DNA from: Nocardia thailandica NBRC 100428
GTDB lineage: Bacteria; Actinomycetota; Actinomycetes; Mycobacteriales; Mycobacteriaceae
Assembly (NCBI RefSeq): GCF_000308795.1
Contig: NZ_BAGK01000159.1
Coordinates: forward strand, 1 to 41,755
Direction of reading: 5' to 3'
Length of the DNA stretch: 41,755 bases
Every line of letters begins with the position of its first letter. Position 1 is the stretch's first letter. Below the pieces are notes generated by a model. That model was not told the origin of the DNA. It saw only the letters and a program-made list of their open reading frames with translations, and did no database searches. Of the stretch, positions 22,289-31,233 are shown piece by piece. Both the position numbers and the translations under genes were made by a program.

Positions 22289-24055
22289 TCAGCGCCTGCG
22301 CAGGGCCGCGATCCGCTCGCCCAGCTGCTCGGCCGTGGCCAGCGCCGTCGGCGGGCCGCCGCATTCGCGCCGCAGCTCGCCGTGGATCACGCCGTGCGGC
22401 TTGCCGGTCCGGTGGTGATGCATCGCGACCAGGCTGTTGAGCTCCTTGCGCAGCTCACCCAGCTTGTCCGCCGTGGCGACCCGCTCGTTGACCGCCGCGG
22501 GCGGGGGCGGCGGCGCGGCGACGGCCGCGCTGCGCTCGCTGAGCTGACGGGTCTGGCGGTCGCGCAGCAGCGCCCGCATCTGGTCGGCGTCCAGCAGGCC
22601 GGGGATACCGAGGTAGTCGGCCTCCTCGTCGCTGCCCGCGATGGTGGCGGTACCGAAGGACGACCCGTCGTAGATGACCTGGTCGAGCTCGGCGTCGGCG
22701 GCCAGGGCGACGAACTTGCGTTCCTCCTCGCCCGGCTCGTCCTTCTGCTTGTTGGCGTCGATCAGCAGCTCGTCGTCGAGGGCGTTCTTCTCGCGGTGCG
22801 GCTTGCCGATGACATGGTCGCGCTGCAGCTCGAGCTGCGCGGCCAGGTCGAGCAGCACCGGCACCGAGGGCAGGAACACGCTCGCGGTCTCCCCCGGGCG
22901 CCGCGCCCGCACGAAGCGGCCGATGGCCTGGGCGAAGTACAGGGGCGTCGAGGCGCTGGTCGCGTAGACGCCGACCGCGAGGCGCGGCACGTCGACGCCC
23001 TCGGACACCATGCGCACCGCGACCATCCACGCCTGGTTGCCCGCGGCGAACTCGCTGATCCGCTGCGAGGAGGTCGGGTCGTCGGACAGCACCACCGCGG
23101 GCTTCTCGCCGCTGATGTGCTCGAGCAGCTCGGCGTAGTCGCGTGCGCGTTCCTGATCGGTGGCGATCACCAGGCCGCCCGCGTCGGGCATGCCGGAGGC
23201 GCGCAGCTGGCGCAGGCGCGTGTCGGCGGCCCGCAGCACGGCCGAGATCCAGTCGCCGGCCGGGTCGAGGGCCGTCCGCCACGCGCGGGCCGTCTGCTCG
23301 GCGTTGAGCGGCTCGCCGAGGCGGGCGGTGTGTTCCTCGCCCGCGCTGTCGCGCCAGTGCGCGTCGCCGGAGTAGGCCAGGAAGACCACGGGCCGCACGA
23401 CGCCGTCGGCGAGCGCGTCGGCGTAGCCGTAGGAGTGGTCGGCGCGGGAGCGCTCGTGCCCGGACTCGTCGGGCTCGTAGGTGACGAACGGGATCTTGGC
23501 GTCGTCGCTGCGGAACGGGGTTCCGGTCAGCGCGAGCCTGCGGGTCGCGTCGCCGAAGGCCTCCTCGGTGGCCTCGCCCCAGCTCTTGGCGTCGCCCGCG
23601 TGGTGGATCTCGTCGAGGATGACCAGGGTCCGGCGGTTCTCGGTGCGCACCCGGTGCCGGGTGGGGTGCGCGGCGACCTGGGCGTAGGTGACCACGACGC
23701 CGTGGTAGTCGCCGGAGGTGCCGCCGGTGCTGTTGGAGAAGCGCGAATCCAGCGCGATCCCCGAGCGCGCGGCCGACTGCGCCCACTGGTGCTTGAGATG
23801 TTCGGTCGGCGCGACCACGGTGACCTGGTCCACCGTGCGGTCGGCCAGCAATTCCGCGGCAACCCGCAGGGCGAACGTCGTCTTGCCTGCTCCCGGGGTC
23901 GCGACCGCCAGGAAATCGCGGGGTTTGGTCGTCAGATACTTCGTCAGCGCCCGCCGCTGCCAGGCACGAAGGGATCCGCTCGGAGCGCGGACCGCCGCCG
24001 GCTCCCCCGGTGTTTCCGCATATCTCGCCGCAGCGGCGCCACCCGGTCCAGTCAC
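22289..24055 (-). CDS. XPB-like superfamily 2 DEAD/DEAH helicase
   Basis: 588 residues. SLRAWQRRALTKYLTTKPRDFLAVATPGAGKTTFALRVAAELL holds the Q-like segment and Walker A (about 50); TVVAPTEHLKHQWA is motif Ia, LVILDEIHHAGD motif II (about 152), LALTGTPFRSDD motif III, and STPLYFAQAIGRFVRARRPGE motif VI. The arrangement is that of ResIII/XPB-type helicases. A C-terminal region of about 130 residues is Arg/Ala-rich with AAVAAPPPPPAAV, then HHHRTGKPHGVIHGELRRECGG, which resembles the C-terminal domain that actinobacterial members share. No nuclease domain is attached. The GTG start is placed by the leaderless promoter TAGGGT plus seven bases. Its stop lies four bases from the convergent TetR stop. 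Function is unassigned; DNA repair is plausible. Confidence 0.88.
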   Translation of the reverse strand: MTGPGGAAAARYAETPGEPAAVRAPSGSLRAWQRRALTKYLTTKPRDFLAVATPGAGKTTFALRVAAELLADRTVDQVTVVAPTEHLKHQWAQSAARSGIALDSRFSNSTGGTSGDYHGVVVTYAQVAAHPTRHRVRTENRRTLVILDEIHHAGDAKSWGEATEEAFGDATRRLALTGTPFRSDDAKIPFVTYEPDESGHERSRADHSYGYADALADGVVRPVVFLAYSGDAHWRDSAGEEHTARLGEPLNAEQTARAWRTALDPAGDWISAVLRAADTRLRQLRASGMPDAGGLVIATDQERARDYAELLEHISGEKPAVVLSDDPTSSQRISEFAAGNQAWMVAVRMVSEGVDVPRLAVGVYATSASTPLYFAQAIGRFVRARRPGETASVFLPSVPVLLDLAAQLELQRDHVIGKPHREKNALDDELLIDANKQKDEPGEEERKFVALAADAELDQVIYDGSSFGTATIAGSDEEADYLGIPGLLDADQMRALLRDRQTRQLSERSAAVAAPPPPPAAVNERVATADKLGELRKELNSLVAMHHHRTGKPHGVIHGELRRECGGPPTALATAEQLGERIAALRRR

Positions 24056-24068
24056 GCCCTCGACCCTA
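24053..24068 (-). promoter_or_regulatory. Leaderless promoter of the XPB-like helicase
   Basis: On the minus strand, TAGGGT, seven bases, then GTG. Confidence 0.55.
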
Positions 24069-24196
24069 ACCGGCCGGGGCGGCGTGTCGCCAAACCGACG
24101 CGGGGCACGGCGATCCGTGTCACAACGTACCCGCCGTTCACCTGATGACCGGCGACACGACGCCGCCCGGTCCGGCACGCGCGCCCGGGGTAGGAC

Positions 24197-25399
24197 ATGC
24201 TGATAACCGAGATGAACGCCGAGCACGTCCGGTCCGCGGACACCCCGCCGCCGCGCCCGGTGCCCGCCCCGGGCGCCGGGGACCCCGGCGCGGACACGCC
24301 CGGGCAACCGTCCGGCGAACCGTCGTGGCCGCGCCGCTGGTCGCGCACGGTGTGGCGGGTCGCCGCCCGGGTCGCGGTGAAGTCGTGGGACGACTCCATA
24401 TTCAACAAGTCCGCCGCCGCCGCGTTCTGGCAGATGCTGTCGCTGGCGCCGCTGCTGCTCGGCCTGCTCGGCTGCCTCGGCTTCGTGGGCGGCTGGTTCG
24501 GCCCCGACACCGTGCAGATCGTGGAGAGCAAGATCATCACCTTCAGCCGGGAGTTCTTCAGCCCGTCGGTGGTCTCCGACCTCATCGAGCCGACCGTCGA
24601 CGACGTGCTCGGCCGCGGCCGCGGCGTGGTCGTCTCGGTGGGCTTCGTGCTGTCGCTGTGGGCGGGGTCCTCGGCGATGTCGACCTTCGTCGACGCCATC
24701 GTCGAGGCGCACGGCCAGGCCGACGCGCGGCATCCGGTGTGGCAGCGGATCTTCGCGCTGCTGCTCTACATCCAGTTCCTGCTGGCCGCCGTGCTGATCC
24801 TGCCGCTGGTCGCGCTCGGCCCGAGCCTGATCGGCAAGGTGCTGCCCGACGGGTGGCGCGAGCCCGGGCTGCGGCTGATCGACACGTTCTACTATCCGAT
24901 CGTCGGCCTGCTGCTGGTGGTCGGCCTGGCCACCCTCTACAAGGCGGCGCTGCACCGCTCGCTGCCCTGGCACCGGCTGTTCTGGGGCGCGGTGGTCGCG
25001 GGCGTGTTCTTCATGGCCGCCAGCGACCTGCTGCGCCGGTACCTGGCGTGGGTCACCGGCACCGGGGTGAGCTACGGCGCGCTGGCCACCCCGATCGCCT
25101 TCCTGCTGTTCACCTATTTCCTCGGCTTCGCGGTGATCCTCGGGGCGGAGTTCAACGCCACGGTGCAGGAGTTCTGGCCCGCGCGCGCCACCCGCATCGA
25201 ACAGGTCAAGGAATGGCTGGCCACGCAGATGCGCGACGACGAAAACGGAGCCGAGGACGCAGCCGCAGCCGGAGCGGCACCCGGAACCGAACCCGGCGAC
25301 AGCGTCGGCGAATCGACCGCCGCCCCGGCCACCGGGGCGGCGGTGGTGCCGGAGAAGCCGGCGGGGCCGGGTCAGTCGCCCTTGCGCAAGCTCTCGTAG
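24197..25399 (+). CDS. YihY/BrkB-family inner membrane protein
   Basis: 400 residues. A Pro/Ala-rich cytosolic N-terminus (1-50) is followed by a membrane domain (about 60-330) with six helices. Typical family motifs are SWDDSIFNKSAAAAFWQMLSLAPLLLGLLG at the first helix, GFVLSLWAGSSAMSTFVDAI in the middle, and YGALATPIAFLLFTYFLGFAVILGAEFNA at the end. The tail (330-400) is acidic and Ala/Pro-rich. The older name ribonuclease BN for this family is wrong; its function is unknown. It corresponds to Rv2707 by position, followed by DUF3039 and DUF3099 as here. The ATG at 24197 follows GGGG; an alternative ATG at 24212 is also possible. Its last 28 bp overlap the convergent DUF3039 gene. Confidence 0.88.
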   Translation: MLITEMNAEHVRSADTPPPRPVPAPGAGDPGADTPGQPSGEPSWPRRWSRTVWRVAARVAVKSWDDSIFNKSAAAAFWQMLSLAPLLLGLLGCLGFVGGWFGPDTVQIVESKIITFSREFFSPSVVSDLIEPTVDDVLGRGRGVVVSVGFVLSLWAGSSAMSTFVDAIVEAHGQADARHPVWQRIFALLLYIQFLLAAVLILPLVALGPSLIGKVLPDGWREPGLRLIDTFYYPIVGLLLVVGLATLYKAALHRSLPWHRLFWGAVVAGVFFMAASDLLRRYLAWVTGTGVSYGALATPIAFLLFTYFLGFAVILGAEFNATVQEFWPARATRIEQVKEWLATQMRDDENGAEDAAAAGAAPGTEPGDSVGESTAAPATGAAVVPEKPAGPGQSPLRKLS

Positions 25400-25608
25400 A
25401 CCTTCTTGCAGTCCGGGCAGACCGGCGAGCCCGGCTTGGGCGAGCGGGTCACCGGGAACACCTCGCCGCACAGGGCGACGACCATGGTGCCCATGACGGC
25501 GCTCTCGGCGATCTTGTCCTTCTTCACGTAGTGGAAGAACTTGGGGACGTCGTCGCCGGTGGTTTCGTCGGTGTCGGTATCCGGGTGGACCAGAGTGTCA
25601 GTACTCAC
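25372..25608 (-). CDS. DUF3039 small zinc-binding protein
   Basis: 78 residues. VPKFFHYVKKDKIAESAVMGTMVVALCGEVFPVTRSPKPGSPVCPDCKKVYESL is near-invariant across actinobacteria. One Cys in ALCGE, one CPDC pair and the His in FFHY would make a single zinc site, as in a rubredoxin-like or ribbon protein. The function is unknown. The GTG start has GGAGGGC just upstream and fits homologs beginning VSTxT; the ATG at 25617 adds three residues. It corresponds to Rv2708c and overlaps the 3' end of the YihY gene by 28 bp, with its stop inside the other gene. Confidence 0.88.
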   Translation of the reverse strand: MSTDTLVHPDTDTDETTGDDVPKFFHYVKKDKIAESAVMGTMVVALCGEVFPVTRSPKPGSPVCPDCKKVYESLRKGD

Positions 25609-25691
25609 GCCCTCCATGATGCCGTATCGCGCGCCCGGCCCGCTGACCAGCCGCGTGTGCGCCGCCGGGGGCGCAGTGGAAGACTGGAGCC

Positions 25692-26144
25692 ATGCAGTCC
25701 CACGGCGAGCCCCCGGCCGACGACCGATCCGATGCCACGGCCGGCGATGCCGCCGACGCCGGTTCGGAGACCCGTCCGCCGCGCCCGGAGGTGCTGCCGC
25801 CCACCGCGCAGGCCGGCTACTTCCCCGGCAGCGATCGCCGCCATCCGGCCCTGATCACCGAGGCCGCGCCCTCCCTGGAGGACCAGCACCGGGCCCGGGT
25901 CCGCCGCTACACGATCATCATGGCCTTCCGGATCCCCTGCCTGATCCTGGCCGCGCTGGCCTACAGCGCCTTCGCCAGTCCGCTGCTGTCGATCCTGATC
26001 ATCGCCGCCTCGATCCCGCTGCCGTGGATCGCGGTGCTCATCGCCAACGACCGCCCGCCCCGCCGCAAGGACGAGCCGAGCCGCTGGGACGGGCGCCGCA
26101 ACCAGATCGCGCTGGAATCACGCGGGCACAACGCCCTCGAGTGA
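25692..26144 (+). CDS. DUF3099 membrane protein
   Basis: 150 residues. A long polar N-terminus (1-60) rich in Asp, Ala and Pro is followed by PALITEAAPSLEDQHRARVRRYTIIMAFRIPCLILAALAY, in which RRYTIIMAFRIPC is the DUF3099 signature. Two membrane helices (IIMAFRIPCLILAALAYSAF and LLSILIIAASIPLPWIAVLIAN) make a hairpin, followed by a basic tail (DRPPRRKDEPSRWDGRRNQ). It is equivalent to Rv2709 next to sigB in mycobacteria. Here three additional genes separate it from sigB. The 3' end overlaps the convergent MFS gene by 27 bp. Function unknown. Confidence 0.87.
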   Translation: MQSHGEPPADDRSDATAGDAADAGSETRPPRPEVLPPTAQAGYFPGSDRRHPALITEAAPSLEDQHRARVRRYTIIMAFRIPCLILAALAYSAFASPLLSILIIAASIPLPWIAVLIANDRPPRRKDEPSRWDGRRNQIALESRGHNALE

Positions 26145-27464
26145 GGGCGCCGCGCCGGTGGGGCGGCGGATCAGCGCGGACATGATCGCCGCGCCGCCGC
26201 ACAGCGCCCCGGCCAGGTACCAGGCCAGGTCGTAGGAGCCCTGCGCGTCGCGGATGAATCCGGCCGCGCTCGCCGCCGCGGCGGCGCCGAGCTGGTGCGA
26301 GGCGAAGACCCAGCCGAAGGCGACCGGGCCGTCGTCGCCGAACAGTTCCCGGCACAGCGCCACCGTCGGCGGGACGGTGGCGATCCAGTCCAGCCCGTAG
26401 AAGATCACGAACACCCACATGCTCGGCGCTACGTGCGGGGCGAGCAGCGCGGGCAGGACCAGCAGCGACAGCCCGCGCAGGCTGTAGTAGCCGACGAGCA
26501 GGTAGCGCGGGTCGACGCGGTCGGTGAGCCAGCCCGAGGCGATGGTGCCCGCCACGTCGAAGACGCCGACGAGCGCGAGCAGGCCCGCCGCGGTCGTCGG
26601 GGGCATGCCGTGATCGTGGGCCGCGGTGACGAAGTGGGTGCCGACGAGGCCGTTGGTGGAGGCACCGCAGACCGCGAACCCGCCCGCCAGCAGCCAGAAT
26701 CCGGGCTTGCGTGCGGCCGCCGCGAGCACCGTCAGCGCGCGTCCCGCCCCGCCGGTGACCGCCACGCGCAGCCCGGCGGTCGAGCCGGGTGGGGCGCCGT
26801 AGGCCCGCAGGCCGAGGTCGCTGGGGTAGTCGCGCACCCACAGCAGTACCAGCGGGACCACGGCCAGCGCGGCGGCGGCGACGATGAGCGAGGGCAGCCG
26901 CCAGCCGTGCGCGTTCGCCAGCGTCGCTACGACCGGCAGGAAGATCAGCTGGCCGGTCGCCCCCGCGGCGGTGAGGATGCCGGTCACCAGTCCGCGGCTG
27001 CGCACGAACCAGCGCCCGGTCAGCGTCGCCACGAACGGCATCGACATGGACCCGACTCCGATGCCGACCAGCAGTCCCCAGGTCGCGACGAGCTGCCAGG
27101 GCCGGGTCATGAACACGGTCAGCCCGCTGCCCGCGGCGATGAGGACCAGCGCGCAGGCCACGACCCGGCGCATGCCGAAACGGTCCATCAGCGCCGCCGC
27201 GAACGGCGAGATGAGCCCGTAGAGCAGGATGTTGAGCGAGACCGCGGTGGAGATGGTGCCGTGCGACCAGCCGAATTCCTCGTGCAGCGGGTCGAGCAGC
27301 ACGCTGGGCACCGAGCGGAACCCGGCCGCGCCGAGCAGGGTCACGAAGCCGACGGCGGCCACGATCCAGGCCGGATGCGGGAACCGCGAGGCGGGCGGCG
27401 GCGCGTCGGTCGCCGGGCGGGCCTGTTCGCCGTCGCCGGGGACCCGCAGCTGGGTATCGGTCAC
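26118..27464 (-). CDS. MFS transporter, oxalate/formate- or monocarboxylate-like
   Basis: 448 residues, twelve membrane helices in two bundles. The first loop (RFGMRRVVACALVLI after helix 2) is the DRxGRR-type MFS signature, and WDLVATWG-like and GVGSMSMPFVATLTGRWFVRSRGLVTGI segments are typical of the oxalate:formate antiporter/monocarboxylate group. The second half carries GWLTDRVDPRYLLVGYYSLRG and FGDDGPVAFGWVFASHQLGAAAAASAAGFI, both common in actinobacterial members. The start is GTG with a CANNNT box at leaderless distance. The substrate is unknown. The gene lies on the opposite strand to both neighbours and overlaps DUF3099 at its end. Confidence 0.85.
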   Translation of the reverse strand: MTDTQLRVPGDGEQARPATDAPPPASRFPHPAWIVAAVGFVTLLGAAGFRSVPSVLLDPLHEEFGWSHGTISTAVSLNILLYGLISPFAAALMDRFGMRRVVACALVLIAAGSGLTVFMTRPWQLVATWGLLVGIGVGSMSMPFVATLTGRWFVRSRGLVTGILTAAGATGQLIFLPVVATLANAHGWRLPSLIVAAAALAVVPLVLLWVRDYPSDLGLRAYGAPPGSTAGLRVAVTGGAGRALTVLAAAARKPGFWLLAGGFAVCGASTNGLVGTHFVTAAHDHGMPPTTAAGLLALVGVFDVAGTIASGWLTDRVDPRYLLVGYYSLRGLSLLVLPALLAPHVAPSMWVFVIFYGLDWIATVPPTVALCRELFGDDGPVAFGWVFASHQLGAAAAASAAGFIRDAQGSYDLAWYLAGALCGGAAIMSALIRRPTGAAPSLEGVVPA

Positions 27465-27585
27465 TCCAGCCAGCCTGCCGGATCGGCGCGGCCCCGGCGA
27501 GTGGCAGCCGTGCCACGTTTCGACGAGATCCTGCCAACACCGGCGCACGCGCCGAAAGCACTCGACAGCGCCGCCGAGGGCCGCC

Positions 27586-27601
27586 TAGCGTCGCCGGGGT
27601 G
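27586..27601 (+). promoter_or_regulatory. Promoter of the VOC-family gene
   Basis: TAGCGT, seven bases, then GTG at 27599. The transcript should begin near 27599, either leaderless at that GTG or as a 27-nt leader before the ATG with a good ribosome-binding site. Confidence 0.5.
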
Positions 27602-27625
27602 AGCGGTACCGGGAAGGGAGACGGC

Positions 27626-28387
27626 ATGATTCGCTGGATGTGGGTGTTCCTCGACCGCCCCGCCGCCGCGTTCGACGACTGCGTGCGGTTCTGGTCCACC
27701 GTGACCGGCTCGGCCGTGTCGGCGCCCCGCGGCGAGCACGGCGAGTTCGTCACCCTCCTGCCCCCGGCCGGGACCCCGTGGCTCAAGCTCCAGGCCGTCG
27801 GCGACGCGGGCGGGGTCCACCTCGACCTCGACGTGGACGACATCCCGGTGGCGATCGACGCGGTGGTGACCCTCGGCGGGCGCCTGATCGGCGACCGGGA
27901 CGGCTACGCGGTCATGGAATCCCCGGCGGGGCAGACCTTCTGCCTCACCCCCTTCCAGCACGCCGCCGCGCCGGACGCGACGGGCACGGCCGTGCCCCCC
28001 GTGTCGCCGCCGTTCGTCGCGCCCGACGGCACCGCCAGCCGGGTGGACCAGGTCTGCCTCGACCTCGCGGCCGGGGCGATCGACGGCGACCGCGCGTTCT
28101 GGTCCGCCCTCACCGGCCGGCCCGCGACCCCCTCGCCGCTGCCCGAATTCACCCGGCTGCGTTCGGGTTTCCCCTTCCCGCTCGACCTGCTGATCCAGCG
28201 CCTGGACGCGCCCCGGCCCGCGGGCGCCCACCCGGACCTGTCCTCCACCGACCCGGCGGCCACCGCCGCCTGGCACGAATCCCTGGGCGCCACCCGGGTT
28301 TCCGACGGGGATCGCTGGATCGTGCTGCGCGACCCCGGCGAGGCGCTGTACTGCGTGACCTCGCGGGATCCCTATCGCGCGGCCTAG
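27626..28387 (+). CDS. VOC-superfamily protein with two glyoxalase-like domains
   Basis: 253 residues in two tandem beta-alpha-beta-beta-beta halves. The first begins IRWMWVFLDRPAAAFDDCVRFWSTVTGSAVS, contains LKLQAVGDAGGVHLDLDVDDI and ends AVMESPAGQTFCLTPFQ. The second begins VDQVCLDLAAGAIDGDRAFWSALTGRP and ends WIVLRDPGEALYCVTSRDP. This is the Glyoxalase_6 form of VOC proteins. Metal ligands (HLDLD, and Glu in EFVTL) are only partly conserved, so enzymatic activity is uncertain. The ATG is chosen because GGGAG lies five bases upstream and it matches the family start, but a leaderless GTG nine codons upstream is a real alternative. Confidence 0.82.
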   Translation: MIRWMWVFLDRPAAAFDDCVRFWSTVTGSAVSAPRGEHGEFVTLLPPAGTPWLKLQAVGDAGGVHLDLDVDDIPVAIDAVVTLGGRLIGDRDGYAVMESPAGQTFCLTPFQHAAAPDATGTAVPPVSPPFVAPDGTASRVDQVCLDLAAGAIDGDRAFWSALTGRPATPSPLPEFTRLRSGFPFPLDLLIQRLDAPRPAGAHPDLSSTDPAATAAWHESLGATRVSDGDRWIVLRDPGEALYCVTSRDPYRAA

Positions 28388-28442
28388 ACGGCGCGCGCCG
28401 CGCACGGCCGGTCCTGCGCGGTCCCCGCCCGCGCGGGGCTGG

Positions 28443-28457
28443 CAGAGTATCGGCGTG
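28443..28457 (+). promoter_or_regulatory. Candidate leaderless promoter of the methyltransferase gene
   Basis: CAGAGT, six bases, then GTG. The first base departs from TANNNT, so this is weaker than the others. Confidence 0.35.
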
Positions 28458-29975
28458 CCTACGAACCCCGAGACCACCGTCGATTCCCCGCTCGTCACGC
28501 TGGCCCCGGCGCTGCGCGCCGCGCTGAGCCGGGTCGGGTACACCGCCGACAACCTCCTGGACACCCTCGGCCCCGACGTGCACGCCGCGCTGGGCCGCCA
28601 GGAACCGGTGCCGGTCCGGCGCGCGGCGCTGCGCGCGGGCGAGGTGGGCACGCTGATCCGGCTGCTGCTGCTCGGGGACGCGCTGCCCGAACGCGAGGTC
28701 GCCGCCGCGCTCGCGCCGGTCGGGATCGACGCGGCCATCGGGGCGGGCCTGCTGGCCCGCGACGGCGGCGAGATCCGCGCCGCCCTCGACCTGCGCCCCC
28801 TCGACGCCGGACAGGGCAACCGCTGGATCCTGTCCGACCTCGACGACTCCATGCGCAGGCGCACCCTCACCGAGGACCACGTGCTCGGCGTCGGCCACGC
28901 GTCGCTGTCGCTGCTGCGCGCCACGCCGACCGAGCCCGTCGGCACCGTGCTCGACCTCGGCACCGGCTGCGGCGTCCAGGCCGTGCACGCGGCGGGCTAC
29001 GGCGGGCGGGTGACCGCCACCGATGTCAACCCGCGCGCGCTGTGGCTGGCACGGGCGACCGCGGCGCTCAACGACCTCGACATCGAGTTCGTCGAGGGCT
29101 CGTGGTTCGAGCCGGTCGCGGGGCGACGCTTCGACCAGATCGTGGCCAATCCGCCGTTCGTCGTCGGGCCCGCCCGGGTCGAGCACACCTACCGCGACTC
29201 CGGCCTCGCCCTCGACGGCGCCAGCGAACTGGTGGTCTCCCGCGCCGCCGACCTGCTGGCCCCCGGCGGTACGGCGGCCATGCTGTCGGCCTGGGTGCAC
29301 CGCGACGGGCAGGACTGGCGCAGGCGCGTGTCGCAGTGGCTGCCTGCCGACGGCGTCGACGCCTGGGTCGTCCAGCGCGACGTCGCCGATCCCGCCCTCT
29401 ACGTGGGGACCTGGCTGCGCGACGCCGGTCTCGACCCGCGCGACCCCGCCGCCCAGGCGCGCGCCGAACAGTGGCTCGACGCCTTCGCCGCCGCCGACGT
29501 GGAAGGCATCGGCTTCGGTTTCGTCTACCTGCGCGCGATCGACGGCCCCACCGAGCTCCTGGCCGAGGACCTCACCCACGGCTTCGACGACCCGCTCGGC
29601 GACGAGGCCACCGACTACTTCGCCCGCTCGGCCTGGCTGCGCGGCGTCGCCGCCGATCCCGATCTGGCGTGGTCCGCGCGCTTCGCCCCGGGCGCGGCGA
29701 CCGCCCTGGAACGCGTCTACCTGCCGGGCGAGGCGGGCTGGGCGCCGGAGGTGACCCGCCTGCACCGCGGCGACGGGCCGCGCTGGCAGCACGAGGTGGA
29801 CGAGTCGACCGCCGCGCTGGTCGCGGGAATGCGACCGGACGGTCTGCCGTTGTACGAGCTGCTCGAACTCCTCGCGCTCGCCGACGGAGCCGAGGAGGTG
29901 ACCGGCGAATTCGCCGCCGCGGCGCTGGGGGTCGTGACCGGGCTCGTCCGCCACGGACTGATCCGCCCGGTCTGA
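28455..29975 (+). CDS. SAM-dependent methyltransferase, HemK/RsmC-like with N-terminal DUF7059-type domain
   Basis: 506 residues in three parts. An N-terminal helical domain (about 1-130; ALRAALSRVGYTADNLLDTLGPDVHAALG) is the DUF7059-type region. A Rossmann methyltransferase domain (about 140-320) has VLDLGTGCGVQAVHAAGYGGRVTATDVNPRAL (motif I and the acidic end of beta-2) and VANPPFVVGP, the NPPF/Y motif of enzymes that methylate amide or ring nitrogen. The C-terminal 180 residues (WLDAFAAADVEGIGFGFVYLR) lack a known fold. The NPPF motif suggests a base or glutamine of the translation machinery as target. The start is the GTG giving VPTNPETT. It is the last gene before sigB. Confidence 0.85.
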   Translation: MPTNPETTVDSPLVTLAPALRAALSRVGYTADNLLDTLGPDVHAALGRQEPVPVRRAALRAGEVGTLIRLLLLGDALPEREVAAALAPVGIDAAIGAGLLARDGGEIRAALDLRPLDAGQGNRWILSDLDDSMRRRTLTEDHVLGVGHASLSLLRATPTEPVGTVLDLGTGCGVQAVHAAGYGGRVTATDVNPRALWLARATAALNDLDIEFVEGSWFEPVAGRRFDQIVANPPFVVGPARVEHTYRDSGLALDGASELVVSRAADLLAPGGTAAMLSAWVHRDGQDWRRRVSQWLPADGVDAWVVQRDVADPALYVGTWLRDAGLDPRDPAAQARAEQWLDAFAAADVEGIGFGFVYLRAIDGPTELLAEDLTHGFDDPLGDEATDYFARSAWLRGVAADPDLAWSARFAPGAATALERVYLPGEAGWAPEVTRLHRGDGPRWQHEVDESTAALVAGMRPDGLPLYELLELLALADGAEEVTGEFAAAALGVVTGLVRHGLIRPV

Positions 29976-30025
29976 CGCGCCGCCGCGCGACGGTGGGCGC
30001 GCCCAGCGGTTCCGGCACAGGGTTC

Positions 30026-30044
30026 TTCTCAGGAACTTCTCAGG
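30026..30044 (+). promoter_or_regulatory. MprA-box-like direct repeat upstream of sigB
   Basis: TTCTCAGG-AAC-TTCTCAGG: two identical 8-bp direct repeats separated by three bases, 11 bp apart from start to start. M. tuberculosis MprA boxes are 19 bp with two 8-bp direct repeats three bases apart, and MprA directly regulates sigB there. The box lies 50 bp upstream of the ECF -35. Confidence 0.65.
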
Positions 30045-30062
30045 GGTATGGCTGAAAAACCG

Positions 30063-30075
30063 CAGCTCAGAGCTG
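30063..30075. promoter_or_regulatory. Palindrome CAGCTCAGAGCTG upstream of sigB
   Basis: Six-base perfect arms around a central A, between the direct repeat and the ECF promoter. It contains a further CTCAG half-site. Operator for an unknown dimer, or part of the response-regulator site. Confidence 0.4.
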
Positions 30076-30093
30076 TTTATCACAGCCGTCTCC

Positions 30094-30120
30094 GGGAACT
30101 TTCCCTATGTCGGGTCCGTT
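30094..30120 (+). promoter_or_regulatory. ECF (SigE/SigH-type) promoter of sigB
   Basis: GGGAAC, 17 bases, then CGTT. This matches the SigE/SigH promoter pattern that drives sigB in mycobacteria. Transcription should start near 30126, giving a 30-nt leader. Confidence 0.75.
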
Positions 30121-30155
30121 GATCGGAGTGAGACACCACCGACAGGAGGCAAGTC

Positions 30156-31124
<969 letters not shown>

Positions 31125-31169
31125 TCAGTCCTCTCCGCCGGGCCGGTCCCGCGGCCCGCGGAGATCCCG

Positions 31170-31226
31170 ACGCCGACCGGCGTCCGCGGCAGTCCCCTCC
31201 TGCCCGCGGCCACCGGTCGGCGTTTT
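31170..31226 (+). terminator. Intrinsic terminator of sigB
   Basis: ACGCCGACCGG and CCGGTCGGCGT pair over 11 bp, enclosing a second GC stem (CCGCGG pairs), and are followed by TTTT. It lies 45 bp past the sigB stop, just before the convergent lipoprotein stop. Confidence 0.85.
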
Positions 31227-31233
31227 CGTGTCC

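Noticed and set aside
25381..25390. CTTGCGCAAG palindrome in the YihY/DUF3039 overlap
   Set aside because: Ten bases inside two coding regions is expected by chance at this GC content, and it falls within conserved codons of both genes.
27599..27625. Leaderless GTG as the VOC protein start
   Set aside because: Not excluded, but the ATG 27 bases later has a good ribosome site and matches the domain start, so the box is treated as its promoter.
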